DNA of 47,926 bases from the NCBI RefSeq assembly GCF_019449565.1, contig NZ_JAGRPM010000073.1, forward strand, positions 1 to 47,926, read 5' to 3'. Origin of the DNA: Rhodoblastus sp. Lineage in GTDB: Bacteria > Pseudomonadota > Alphaproteobacteria > Rhizobiales > Beijerinckiaceae. The notes below the pieces were generated by a model, which was not told the origin of the DNA, made no database searches, and was given only the letters and a program-made list of their open reading frames with translations. The position numbers and the translations under genes are program-made. This document shows, piece after piece, positions 41,501 through 47,926 of the stretch. Every line of letters starts with the position of its first letter. Position 1 is the first letter of the stretch.

Positions 41501-42274
41501 ATGACCTTTGAAAACATCATCGTCGAAATCCACGGCTCGGTGGGGCTGATCCGGCTCAATCGTCCCAAGGCGCTGAACGCCCTGAATTCCGGCCTCATCC
41601 AGGAATTGAACGCGGCTCTCGTCACGTTCGAGAACGATCCGACCATCGGGGCGCTGGTCCTGACCGGGTCGGACAAGGCCTTTGCCGCCGGCGCGGACAT
41701 CAAGGAACTGCAATCGCTGACCTATATGGACGCCTATCTCAGCGATTCCATCCGCAGCTGGGAGAGGCTTTCCTTCTTCCGCAAGCCGGCAATTGCTGCG
41801 GTCGCGGGCTTTGCCCTGGGCGGCGGATGCGAACTGGCGATGATGTGCGATTTCATCCTGGCTGCGGAAAACGCGAAATTCGGCCAGCCGGAAGTCAAGC
41901 TGGGCATTCTCCCCGGCGCCGGCGGGACGCAAAGGCTCGCGCGCTTTGTCGGCAAGGCCAAGGCGATGGAGATGTGTCTCACTGGCCGCATGATGGACGC
42001 GCAGGAGGCGGAGCGCTCCGGCCTTGTCTCCCGCATCGTTCCCGCGGAGCAATTGGTGGACGAGGCGCTGCGTACGGCGGCGACCATCGCGTCCATGTCT
42101 CTTCCCATCGCCATGCAAATCAAGGATTGCATCAATTCCGCCTATGAATCGACCTTGACCGAAGGCGTGAAATTCGAGCGGCGGAATTTCCATGCCGCCT
42201 TTGCGACGCATGATCAGAAGGAAGGCATGGCGGCTTTCATCGAAAAGCGTCAGGCCAATTTCAAGAATCGTTGA
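41501..42274 (+). CDS. Enoyl-CoA hydratase
   Basis: Crotonase-fold hydratase of 257 residues. Oxyanion-hole segment [10 protein letters not shown] near residue 62, and both catalytic Glu positions are kept: [11 protein letters not shown] near 110 and [17 protein letters not shown] near 129. The sequence is typical of short-chain (mitochondrial-type) hydratases that act on crotonyl-CoA, so it could feed the ethylmalonyl-CoA pathway as well as beta-oxidation. It lies upstream of rpsT, as in rhizobia. Confidence 0.9.
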   Translation: MTFENIIVEIHGSVGLIRLNRPKALNALNSGLIQELNAALVTFENDPTIGALVLTGSDKAFAAGADIKELQSLTYMDAYLSDSIRSWERLSFFRKPAIAAVAGFALGGGCELAMMCDFILAAENAKFGQPEVKLGILPGAGGTQRLARFVGKAKAMEMCLTGRMMDAQEAERSGLVSRIVPAEQLVDEALRTAATIASMSLPIAMQIKDCINSAYESTLTEGVKFERRNFHAAFATHDQKEGMAAFIEKRQANFKNR

Positions 42275-42305
42275 CCTCGTCAAGGCGGGCGCCCAAAATC
42301 CCGCG

Positions 42306-42334
42306 TTGACGGATCGCCCCTTTCGCGCTTATAA
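42306..42334 (+). promoter_or_regulatory. Sigma70-type promoter of rpsT
   Basis: TTGACG, 17 bases, TTATAA: five of six matches to the -35 and a good -10 at the ideal spacing. It lies in the 155-bp gap after the enoyl-CoA hydratase and would start a leader of about 88 bases. Confidence 0.75.
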
Positions 42335-42347
42335 GCGCCTTCACACG

Positions 42348-42388
42348 CGGCGCCTGCTTGAGGCGCCGTCATCATTTTTAGACGGCGC
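42348..42388 (+). promoter_or_regulatory. rpsT leader with two alternative hairpins
   Basis: Hairpin 1 is CGGCGCCT-GCTTG-AGGCGCCG (42348-42368). Hairpin 2 is GCGCCGTC-N10-GACGGCGC (42363-42388) with TTTTT in its loop. They share 42363-42368, so only one can form at a time. This is the layout of a translational or transcriptional switch; the ribosome site of rpsT lies about 30 bases further on. Autoregulation of S20 is known in other bacteria; this structure as its means is inference. Confidence 0.5.
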
Positions 42389-42429
42389 GACCGCTGACAT
42401 GAGGCGCGCGCTTTCGTCCGGGGATTAGC

Positions 42430-42702
42430 ATGGCGAATACCAAATCGGCCAAGAAGGCCGTCCGTCAAATCGAGCGCCGCACCACGGTCAATCGCCAGCG
42501 TCGCAGCAAGATGCGCACCTTCGTCCGCAAGGTCGAAGAAGCGATTGTCGCTGGCGATCAGGTTGCCGCCAAGACCGCTCTGGCAGTCGCCGAGCCGATC
42601 CTGATGCGCGCCGCGCAGAAGGGCATTGTCCACCGCAACACGGCGTCGCGCAAGGTTTCGCGCCTGACCGCTCGCGTCGCGGCGCTCGCCGCCCAGGCCT
42701 GA
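42430..42702 (+). CDS. rpsT: 30S ribosomal protein S20
   Basis: Primary 16S rRNA-binding protein of the small subunit. It has 90 residues, very basic, in the three-helix S20 layout: [17 protein letters not shown] at the start, [18 protein letters not shown] in the middle and [20 protein letters not shown] at the end. A strong promoter upstream and a terminator at 42728 make it a single-gene unit. In many Rhizobiales dnaA follows rpsT; here hrcA does. Confidence 0.97.
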   Translation: MANTKSAKKAVRQIERRTTVNRQRRSKMRTFVRKVEEAIVAGDQVAAKTALAVAEPILMRAAQKGIVHRNTASRKVSRLTARVAALAAQA

Positions 42703-42727
42703 CATTTCTTTTATTCTGAAGTTTTGG

Positions 42728-42754
42728 CCCCGCCGATCCGTTCGGCGGGGTTTT
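42728..42754 (+). terminator. Intrinsic terminator of rpsT
   Basis: CCCCGCCGA (42728-42736) pairs with TCGGCGGGG (42742-42750) and TTTT follows. It rules out the far-upstream in-frame start of hrcA at 42753. Confidence 0.88.
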
Positions 42755-42818
42755 GGTATTTGCGCTTTCCGCTTCTCGGCGGCTTGCGCGCCAGCGAATG
42801 GCGCGTAAATATCATTTC

Positions 42819-43907
42819 ATGGCAGCTTATCCAGAATTTCCCGTCTCGGGCGCCGGGGCGCTGACGCGTCTCAACGAAAGGTCGCGCGAGATCTTCAAAA
42901 ATATCGTCGAAAGCTATCTCGCCCATGGCGAGCCCGTCGGCTCGCGCCAATTGTCGCGCATCCTGCAGATGCCGCTCTCGCCTGCGTCGGTGCGCAATGT
43001 CATGCAGGATCTTGAGGAGCTGGGGCTGGTCTATTCGCCGCACACCAGCGCCGGCCGTTTGCCGACCGAGCTGGGGTTGCGTTTCTTCGTCGATTCTCTG
43101 CTGCAGATAGGCGACCTGACCGATCAGGAACGCAGCCAGATCGAAACGCAGATATTGGCCGCCTCGCGCAAACAGACGGTGGACGAGGCGCTCGCCGACG
43201 CGGGTCTTTTGCTCTCGGGCCTGACGCGCGGGGCTGGCGTTGTCCTGACCACCAAGGAGAACAACCGGCTCAAGCAGGTCGATTTCGTTCGCCTTGAGGC
43301 CGAAAGAGCCTTGGCGATCCTGGTCTCGGAAGACGGGTCGGTGGAAAACCGCATCCTGCCGGTGCCGTCGGATCTGCCGCCTTCGTCATTGATCGAGGCG
43401 GGCAACTATCTCAATGCGCGGATCCGAGGCCGGACCTTGACCCAGGTGCGCGGTGAAATCGAAATGTCGCGCGCGGCCGCTCAGGAAGAGCTCGATTCCT
43501 TGACCGCGCGCCTCGTCAGCGCAGGGCTTGCGAGCTGGGGCGGTCCCGACGGCGCCGCGCAGAATCTCATCGTGCGCGGCCAGGCCAACCTGCTCGAAGA
43601 TGTCACCGCCACGACCGATATCGAGCGCATTCGCCTGCTGTTCGATGATCTCGAAACCAAGAAGGACGTGATCGACCTGCTGGCGCGGGCCGAGGACGGC
43701 GAGGGCGTTCGCATTTTCATCGGCTCCGAGAACAAGCTGTTCTCGCTTTCTGGATCGTCGATGGTCGCGGCGCCGTTCCGCGACTCGCAGCGCCGCATCG
43801 TCGGCGTTCTCGGCGTTATCGGACCGACGCGTTTGAATTACGCGCGGGTCGTGCCCATGGTCGATTATACCGCCCGGGTGATGGCGCGGTTCTTCGGGGG
43901 CGTTTAA
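42819..43907 (+). CDS. hrcA: Heat-inducible transcription repressor HrcA
   Basis: Represses groE and dnaK-type operons at the CIRCE element and depends on GroEL for folding. About 362 residues. The N-terminal winged helix has [28 protein letters not shown] and [15 protein letters not shown] with the [19 protein letters not shown] stretch. GAF-like core and dimerization parts follow, ending [19 protein letters not shown]. The ATG at 42819 is the last before the domain; an ATG at 42798 is an alternative, and no good ribosome site is seen. grpE, the usual neighbour, is not present. Confidence 0.93.
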   Translation: MAAYPEFPVSGAGALTRLNERSREIFKNIVESYLAHGEPVGSRQLSRILQMPLSPASVRNVMQDLEELGLVYSPHTSAGRLPTELGLRFFVDSLLQIGDLTDQERSQIETQILAASRKQTVDEALADAGLLLSGLTRGAGVVLTTKENNRLKQVDFVRLEAERALAILVSEDGSVENRILPVPSDLPPSSLIEAGNYLNARIRGRTLTQVRGEIEMSRAAAQEELDSLTARLVSAGLASWGGPDGAAQNLIVRGQANLLEDVTATTDIERIRLLFDDLETKKDVIDLLARAEDGEGVRIFIGSENKLFSLSGSSMVAAPFRDSQRRIVGVLGVIGPTRLNYARVVPMVDYTARVMARFFGGV

Positions 43908-43940
43908 GAGAAGCGATCGCTCCAACGCGAGGACGAACGC

Positions 43941-44222
43941 GTGACGTTTGAAACGGAAATCGTCGGCTTTATGGCGGGAACGCTCACGACCTTGTGCTGG
44001 GCTCCGCAGGCGCTGAAGCTCATACGCAGCCGTGACGGCCGATCCATCTCCCTGATCACTCAGGCGACCTTCGTGACGGGCTGCGTCCTGTGGCTGGTCT
44101 ATGGCGTGTTGCTCGGCTCGGTCTCGATCATTCTGTTCAACGTGATCACTATCGCGCTGAACATTTTGATCATCGTGCTCAAGCTGCGCTTCGACGAAAG
44201 CGTCGAAAGCGACGCGACCTGA
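43941..44222 (+). CDS. SemiSWEET-type sugar transporter
   Basis: Small membrane protein of 93 residues with three hydrophobic helices. The PQ-loop motif CWAPQALKLIRSRDGRSIS lies near residues 19-37. This half-size MtN3/saliva unit acts as a dimer in characterized bacterial SemiSWEETs. Substrate not predictable. The start is GTG at 43941, 33 bases after hrcA. It ends four bases from the convergent L,D-transpeptidase gene. Confidence 0.85.
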   Translation: MTFETEIVGFMAGTLTTLCWAPQALKLIRSRDGRSISLITQATFVTGCVLWLVYGVLLGSVSIILFNVITIALNILIIVLKLRFDESVESDAT

Positions 44223-44225
44223 TCC

Positions 44226-44804
44226 TCATTCACCCATGATGGCGCTGAAAATTCCCGTCGCGACATGATGTTGCGTTGGCGCGTAGGACATGACCGGCGA
44301 CGGAGCGCCTTGATGACTCATCGCGTAACGGTGGTGCTGGCGCTGATGGCGATGGGTTTCGCTCGCAAAATGCTGGCTCGGCGGAGGAGAGCCGCTGATC
44401 GAGATGGTCGCGCCTTCCGCCCGGACAAGGGAATAAAGCTTCGCCGCATGGGCCGGCGAAATGCGGACGCAGCCATGCGAGGCGGGGCGGCCCAGCGCAG
44501 CGGTCGCATAGGTGCCGTGGATCGCATAGCCGCCGCGGAAGAAAATAGAGTGCGGCATCGGCGAATTATGATATTTTTTCGAATAGTGCATCGCTTGCAG
44601 GCTCTTGGCCGAGTAGACGCCCCGCGGCGTCACATATCCGGCCCGTGCGGAAGAAATCGGCCATGAATAGCTCTCGCCATTCGAGGCCTGCACATTCATC
44701 GTCTGCCTCGACAGGTCGATCGAAACCCGCACTTTCGCCTCGGCGGCGGCGGGAAGAAATAAAAGCGTAACGAACATGCAAAGGAATTGAGCCAAATTAC
44801 GCAT
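44226..44804 (-). CDS. L,D-transpeptidase (YkuD family), secreted
   Basis: Predicted periplasmic enzyme that makes 3-3 (mDAP-mDAP) peptidoglycan cross-links or attaches proteins to the wall. It has 192 residues. A signal peptide MRNLAQFLCMFVTLLFLPAAAEA is present (first 20 quoted in part: hydrophobic core then AEA cleavage). The YkuD domain shows YAIHGTYATAALGRPASHG and the catalytic Cys in SHGCVRISP. The last 45 residues are His- and Gln-rich (HRHQRQHHRY, TQHHVATG), possibly metal-binding. The ATG at 44804 begins the signal peptide; upstream reading is excluded. Divergent from mepA. Confidence 0.9.
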   Translation of the reverse strand: MRNLAQFLCMFVTLLFLPAAAEAKVRVSIDLSRQTMNVQASNGESYSWPISSARAGYVTPRGVYSAKSLQAMHYSKKYHNSPMPHSIFFRGGYAIHGTYATAALGRPASHGCVRISPAHAAKLYSLVRAEGATISISGSPPPSQHFASETHRHQRQHHRYAMSHQGAPSPVMSYAPTQHHVATGIFSAIMGE

Positions 44805-44822
44805 GGCAGGCTCCCGGGGAAC

Positions 44823-44887
44823 TCGAACTGAAAAGATCTTGCTTGAGCATTTCAACTCCGGGCGGCGCAGTAAAGTTCGAACTGAAA
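44823..44887. repeat. 11-bp direct repeats between L,D-transpeptidase and mepA
   Basis: TCGAACTGAAA occurs at 44823-44833 and 44877-44887, 54 bases apart on the same strand, in the 97-bp divergent intergenic region. The second copy lies just before the mepA ribosome site. They could be operator sites for a shared regulator; no factor is known to me. Confidence 0.4.
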
Positions 44888-44901
44888 TAAAGGTTGACGA
44901 A

Positions 44902-45849
44902 ATGCGGTCGAGAAAAGCCTCCCATCGCCGAGTCCTGCGCCTCCTCGCGACGCTGTCCCTCGCGCTTCCGCTCGGTCTTTCCGCCCGGGCGCAGGAAAAG
45001 GGATCGGTCGATCCAAAGCCGCTGCCGCCCCTGGCGCGTCCCAACGATCCGGCGACGCCGGCGAAGGAATTGTTTGGCCGGGCGACTGAGCCCGCTGATC
45101 TGGCCGCGCGCTCGATCGGCTTTTACTCGCATGGCTGTCTCGCTGGCGCCAAGGCGCTCCCGGTCGATGGCGAAACCTGGCAGGTCATGCGGGTCTCGCG
45201 CGACCGCAATTGGGGCCATCCCAATCTCATCCGGTTTCTTGAACGCCTTTCCTCACACGCGCCTGCCGAGGCGGGCTGGCCGGGCATCCTCGTCGGAGAC
45301 ATCTCGCAGCCGCGCGGCGGGCCGATGATTACGGGCCATTCCTCGCATCAGATCGGCCTCGACGCGGACATCTGGCTCACGCCCATGCCAGACCGCAGAC
45401 TGTCGCGCCGGGAGCGGGAGGAAATGTCGGCGGTCAATATGGTGCGCCAGGATGGCCTCGACGTCGATCGCTTGGTCTGGACGCGCGGCCAGCTCGCGAT
45501 CATCCGGGCGGCGGCGCATGATCCGGTCGTGGAGCGCATCTTCGTCAACGCTGCGATCAAGAAAGCCCTGTGCCGCGACACGACCGGCGACCGCTCCTGG
45601 CTGAACAGGGTGCGCCCCTATTACGGGCACAATTACCATTTCCATGTGCGGATCGCCTGTCCGGATGGCGGCGCCGCCTGCCAGGAGCAGGATCCCGTGC
45701 CGCCGGGCGACGGCTGCAACGCCTCGCTCGACTGGTGGTTCCGGGATTCGATCCTCCATCCGAGGCTCAATCCAAACGCCAAGCCGAAGCCGCCGATCAC
45801 CATGGCCAATCTTCCCGCGGAATGCCGTCAGGTCCTTATCGCGAGATGA
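44902..45849 (+). CDS. mepA: Penicillin-insensitive murein endopeptidase MepA
   Basis: Periplasmic LAS-family zinc endopeptidase (M74) that cleaves 4-3 and 3-3 cross-links in peptidoglycan. It has 315 residues. A signal peptide covers the N-terminus (RRVLRLLATLSLALPLGLSARAQ). SHGCLAGAKALP starts the domain, and the zinc ligands are in GHSSHQIGLDADIW and GHNYHFHVRIACP. Cysteines near the C-terminus could form disulfides. The start ATG at 44902 is followed directly by basic residues and the signal core; AAAGG lies about nine bases upstream. Confidence 0.93.
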   Translation: MRSRKASHRRVLRLLATLSLALPLGLSARAQEKGSVDPKPLPPLARPNDPATPAKELFGRATEPADLAARSIGFYSHGCLAGAKALPVDGETWQVMRVSRDRNWGHPNLIRFLERLSSHAPAEAGWPGILVGDISQPRGGPMITGHSSHQIGLDADIWLTPMPDRRLSRREREEMSAVNMVRQDGLDVDRLVWTRGQLAIIRAAAHDPVVERIFVNAAIKKALCRDTTGDRSWLNRVRPYYGHNYHFHVRIACPDGGAACQEQDPVPPGDGCNASLDWWFRDSILHPRLNPNAKPKPPITMANLPAECRQVLIAR

Positions 45850-46025
45850 GCGACGGCGGGCCGCCGGAAACCCGGCCTTAATTTCACGCGTTTTAGGCTT
45901 GAGACTGCTCCGGCGCAGTCAACAGAGCTGCGGCCAGTTTGCGAAGGCGGGTCCGGTTTCGTTCCGGTTCCCCTTGCGGGTGGCACGGGAGGGGCGTCGG
46001 TGGCTGATGACGGGAGCGAGCCCTT

Positions 46026-47414
46026 ATGAGCAATGCGTTCTTTTCAGACCTGTTGACGAGCATCGCCGAACGCGGGCGCAGCCTGCTTGACCGTGGCGTC
46101 TGGTCGCTCGGCGAAGCGCCTGTGGCCGCCACGGACGTGCTGTCGCTTTGCGAGGCTCTGCTCTCTGGCCGTGGCGAGGCGACGGGCGCCCTGATCGCCC
46201 GCGAGACGCTGAACGCCTATGCGCGTCTGCCGGAGGCGGCGCGCGGCGATTTTTTCGAAAGCCTGGCGCGTGATTTCGGCCCCGACCTCGACCAGCTTGA
46301 CGAGGCTGTCGCCGCCTATGACAGCAATCCGGACGCCGCCGCGGCGTCGCGACTGCATTATCTGACCGAGCCGCGTCGGCAGGAATTGTTCCGCCGGCTC
46401 AATCGCGCGCCGGGGGCGACCCGCGATCTGGTCGCCATGCGCGCGGATTTTTTGAAATTCAGTCGCGGCAATCCGGATCTGGCTCTGCTCGATGCGGATT
46501 TCGTGCATTTGTTCGCATCCTGGTTCAACCCCGGCTTTTTGGTCCTACGCCACATTGATTGGGGAACGCCGGCGAATATTCTCGAAAAGATCATCCGATA
46601 CGAAGCCGTCCACCAGATTCATGATTGGGACGATCTGCGCCGGCGTATCGATCCGCAGGACCGGCGCTGTTACGCCTTCTTCCATCCCGCGCTTGTCGAC
46701 GAGCCGCTGATTTTCGTCGAGGTCGCGCTCACCGCCGCGATACCTGATAATGTCCAGAGCCTGCTGGCGGTGGACCGGACGCACGAAAATATCGAAAAGG
46801 CGCGGACAGCGGTCTTTTATTCGATTTCCAACTGCCAGCAGGGACTGGCGGGCGTGTCCTTCGGCAATTTCCTGATCAAGCAAGTGGTCGAGGAATTGCG
46901 CCGCGAGCTTCCGCGCCTCGATCAGTTCGTCACTTTGTCGCCTGTGCCCGGTCTGATGAAATGGCTTTCGGCAGGCGAGAACGCTCCCCTCACGAAAATC
47001 GATCCAGCCTTGCGGGAGATGCTCGCAAATCAGGAATGGATAGAAGCCGAGGACAAACGGGAGTCCTTGCGCCGGGTGCTGGAGCCGCTCGCCGCGGAAT
47101 ATTTCCTGAAGGCCAAAACACCCAAGGGGCGGCCGGTCGATCCCGTGGCGCGCTTCCATCTCGGAAATGGGGCGCGCCTTGAGCGAATCAACTGGCTCGG
47201 CGATCTTTCCGCCAAGGGGCTGCGCGAATCGGCGTCGATCATGGTCAATTACCTCTATGATCTCGACGAGATCGAGGCGAATCACGAGGCTTTCGTCAAT
47301 AATGGCGAGATCGTCGCGGCCGGCGCTGTGAAGAAGCTTTTGCGCGGCGAAGCCCGGTCGCTGTTTCCGTCCAGACGCCCCCGCAAAGACAAGAGCGAAT
47401 CCAGCGCGGCGTGA
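46026..47414 (+). CDS. Malonyl-CoA decarboxylase
   Basis: Decarboxylates malonyl-CoA to acetyl-CoA. It has 462 residues, in the range of bacterial MLYCD-type enzymes. An N-terminal helical domain is followed by a GNAT-like catalytic domain with RYEAVHQIHDWDDLRRRI, FFHPALVDEPLIFVEVAL, the segment SISNCQQGLAGVSFGNFLI (Ser region) and VARFHLGNGARLERINW, which holds the catalytic His. GGGAG precedes the ATG. It stands alone, without the matB/matC or mdc partners usually seen in malonate operons, so it may control malonyl-CoA level or serve propionate or odd-chain metabolism. Confidence 0.92.
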   Translation: MSNAFFSDLLTSIAERGRSLLDRGVWSLGEAPVAATDVLSLCEALLSGRGEATGALIARETLNAYARLPEAARGDFFESLARDFGPDLDQLDEAVAAYDSNPDAAAASRLHYLTEPRRQELFRRLNRAPGATRDLVAMRADFLKFSRGNPDLALLDADFVHLFASWFNPGFLVLRHIDWGTPANILEKIIRYEAVHQIHDWDDLRRRIDPQDRRCYAFFHPALVDEPLIFVEVALTAAIPDNVQSLLAVDRTHENIEKARTAVFYSISNCQQGLAGVSFGNFLIKQVVEELRRELPRLDQFVTLSPVPGLMKWLSAGENAPLTKIDPALREMLANQEWIEAEDKRESLRRVLEPLAAEYFLKAKTPKGRPVDPVARFHLGNGARLERINWLGDLSAKGLRESASIMVNYLYDLDEIEANHEAFVNNGEIVAAGAVKKLLRGEARSLFPSRRPRKDKSESSAA

Positions 47415-47470
47415 AGATCCCTCGTGGCCAGACGGAGAGACGCGGATCGCATCTGCTGCGGCTGCAAAAT

Positions 47471-47485
47471 TTAGAACTATTCTAA
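47471..47485. promoter_or_regulatory. Irr-box (ICE)-like dyad
   Basis: TTAGAA-N3-TTCTAA, preceded by T and surrounded by A+T-rich sequence, resembles the iron control element bound by Irr in Rhizobiales. It lies 80 bases upstream of the start of a gene that looks like irr itself, which suggests autoregulation. The match is from memory of the consensus, not a computed score. Confidence 0.6.
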
Positions 47486-47564
47486 CCCGTGCCTTTTTGC
47501 TCGCCATCTACGCCTTTGAACAACAAGGTCGCAGATGTTTTAACCGAGCGGCGGGGCTTTGCCG

Positions 47565-47784
47565 ATGCGACATCAAATAATTAGCGAAATGATCGATGGC
47601 TGCGAAAGCTGCGATACCGAGGAAGGCGCGGAGCGCTTTGATCCCATTGGCCGCCATATGCGCGCGAAACTTCAGATGGCGGCCCTCGACGCCACGCCCC
47701 AGAGGCTTGCTTTATGCAGCCTCTTGTTCATGGCGAGCGACCGCCATGTCACCGCCGAGATGCTGAGCCGCGAGGCTAGCGCTA
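47565..47784 (+). pseudogene. Fur-family regulator (Irr-like), truncated by insertion
   Basis: The frame from ATG 47565 encodes a Cys-containing N-terminus and then the start of a Fur/Irr winged helix: ALDATPQRLALCSLLF, DRHVTAEMLSREAS. These match the first two helices of Irr and Fur, including the TPQR-like recognition start and DRHVTAE. The similarity ends abruptly at about codon 73, where the family should continue to a LATVYN segment. Instead the frame enters repetitive sequence and stops at 47849 after 22 unrelated residues. The Irr-like box upstream favours Irr. The dimerization and metal domain is absent, so the product should be non-functional. Confidence 0.72.
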
Positions 47785-47926
47785 TGTGCGAATTCCGATT
47801 CAATCCGGCCACCGATTCCGATTTGAAGCCGGCCGTGCTTCCGATTTGATGTCGGCCACCATTCCGAAATGAAGCCGGCCACCTGAGCCGATCTTTCGGC
47901 TCTCAAAGTTTGCTCCCCGCAGGTCA
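47785..47926. mobile_element. Terminus of an IS element, probably IS21 family
   Basis: The element end is placed at TGTGCG (47785), where the Irr-like coding stops matching its family. Four copies of a 23-bp unit follow (47793-47882). Multiple terminal repeats of this kind are a known feature of IS21-family ends and serve as transposase sites. After them is a GAGCCGA-TCTT-TCGGCTC hairpin (47885-47902). The transposase genes would lie beyond the window. Family assignment is by pattern memory only. Confidence 0.6.
47793..47882. repeat. Four tandem 23-bp repeats at IS end
   Basis: Copies start at 47793, 47816, 47839 and 47862, an exact 23-bp period. The core is TTCCGATTTGAAGCCGGCCA with one to four changes per copy (copy 1 CAATCC, copy 3 GATGTC, copy 4 GAAAT). 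Because 23 is not a multiple of three and the phase shifts, they are not a protein repeat. Confidence 0.85.

Noticed and set aside
42827..42835. DnaA box (TTATCCAGA) near rpsT as sign of an origin
   Set aside because: A single one-mismatch copy within the hrcA coding start; no cluster or A+T-rich unwinding region, and no dnaA in the window.

Overview
The window is about 48 kb of GC-rich, densely packed chromosome from an alphaproteobacterium, most likely Hyphomicrobiales (Rhizobiales). The evidence is: a his operon ordered hisB-DUF2628-hisH-hisA-hisF-hisE-coaA divergent from hslVU; a rimI-acyltransferase-miaB-phoH-ybeY-corC-lnt-XRE-metK-trmB run as in rhizobia; alphaproteobacterial families (DUF4167, DUF2794); a CtrA-type box; and an Irr-type iron box. 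A divergent pair for the ethylmalonyl-CoA pathway (ccr/ecm) indicates C1, C2 or fatty-acid carbon assimilation, as in serine-cycle methylotrophs and methanotrophs (Methylocystaceae, Beijerinckiaceae, Methylobacteriaceae) or purple bacteria. The genus cannot be fixed from this sequence.

Layout: 1-2447 carries ftsK (minus strand, last codons outside the window) behind a CtrA-type site. 2732-6440 carries ccr and ecm back to back. 6524-7399 is uppP. 7434-14391 is a minus-strand block of clpB, a DUF4167 gene, prmC and htpG. 14824-15210 is a DUF2794 gene. 15218-19869 is the his operon with coaA. 20117-25893 carries hslVU, trpS, nfuA, tsaB, rimI and an OlsA/PlsC-like acyltransferase. 25986-34465 carries miaB, phoH, ybeY, corC, lnt, an XRE regulator, metK and trmB. 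34452-36178 (minus) holds a metallopeptidase and mutM. 36269-42702 carries ubiE, ubiB, coaBC, dut, cysK, an enoyl-CoA hydratase and rpsT. 42819-47414 carries hrcA, a SemiSWEET gene, a divergent L,D-transpeptidase/mepA pair and malonyl-CoA decarboxylase.

The right end is the least ordinary part. A Fur/Irr-family gene, preceded by an Irr-box-like dyad, loses family homology after about 73 codons. It runs into four tandem 23-bp repeats that look like the terminus of an IS21-type insertion sequence, so the regulator appears to be broken by a mobile element whose body lies beyond the window.

Most genes are housekeeping: division and chromosome segregation, protein quality control (ClpB, HtpG, HslUV, HrcA), histidine, CoA, ubiquinone and cysteine synthesis, tRNA and rRNA maturation, and envelope assembly. 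I see no CRISPR array, tRNA, rRNA, prophage, toxin system or secondary-metabolite cluster. The best candidates for something undescribed are regulatory: a pair of mutually exclusive hairpins in the rpsT leader, a long metK leader with a palindrome, duplicated sequence upstream of ecm, and repeats in the L,D-transpeptidase/mepA intergenic region.
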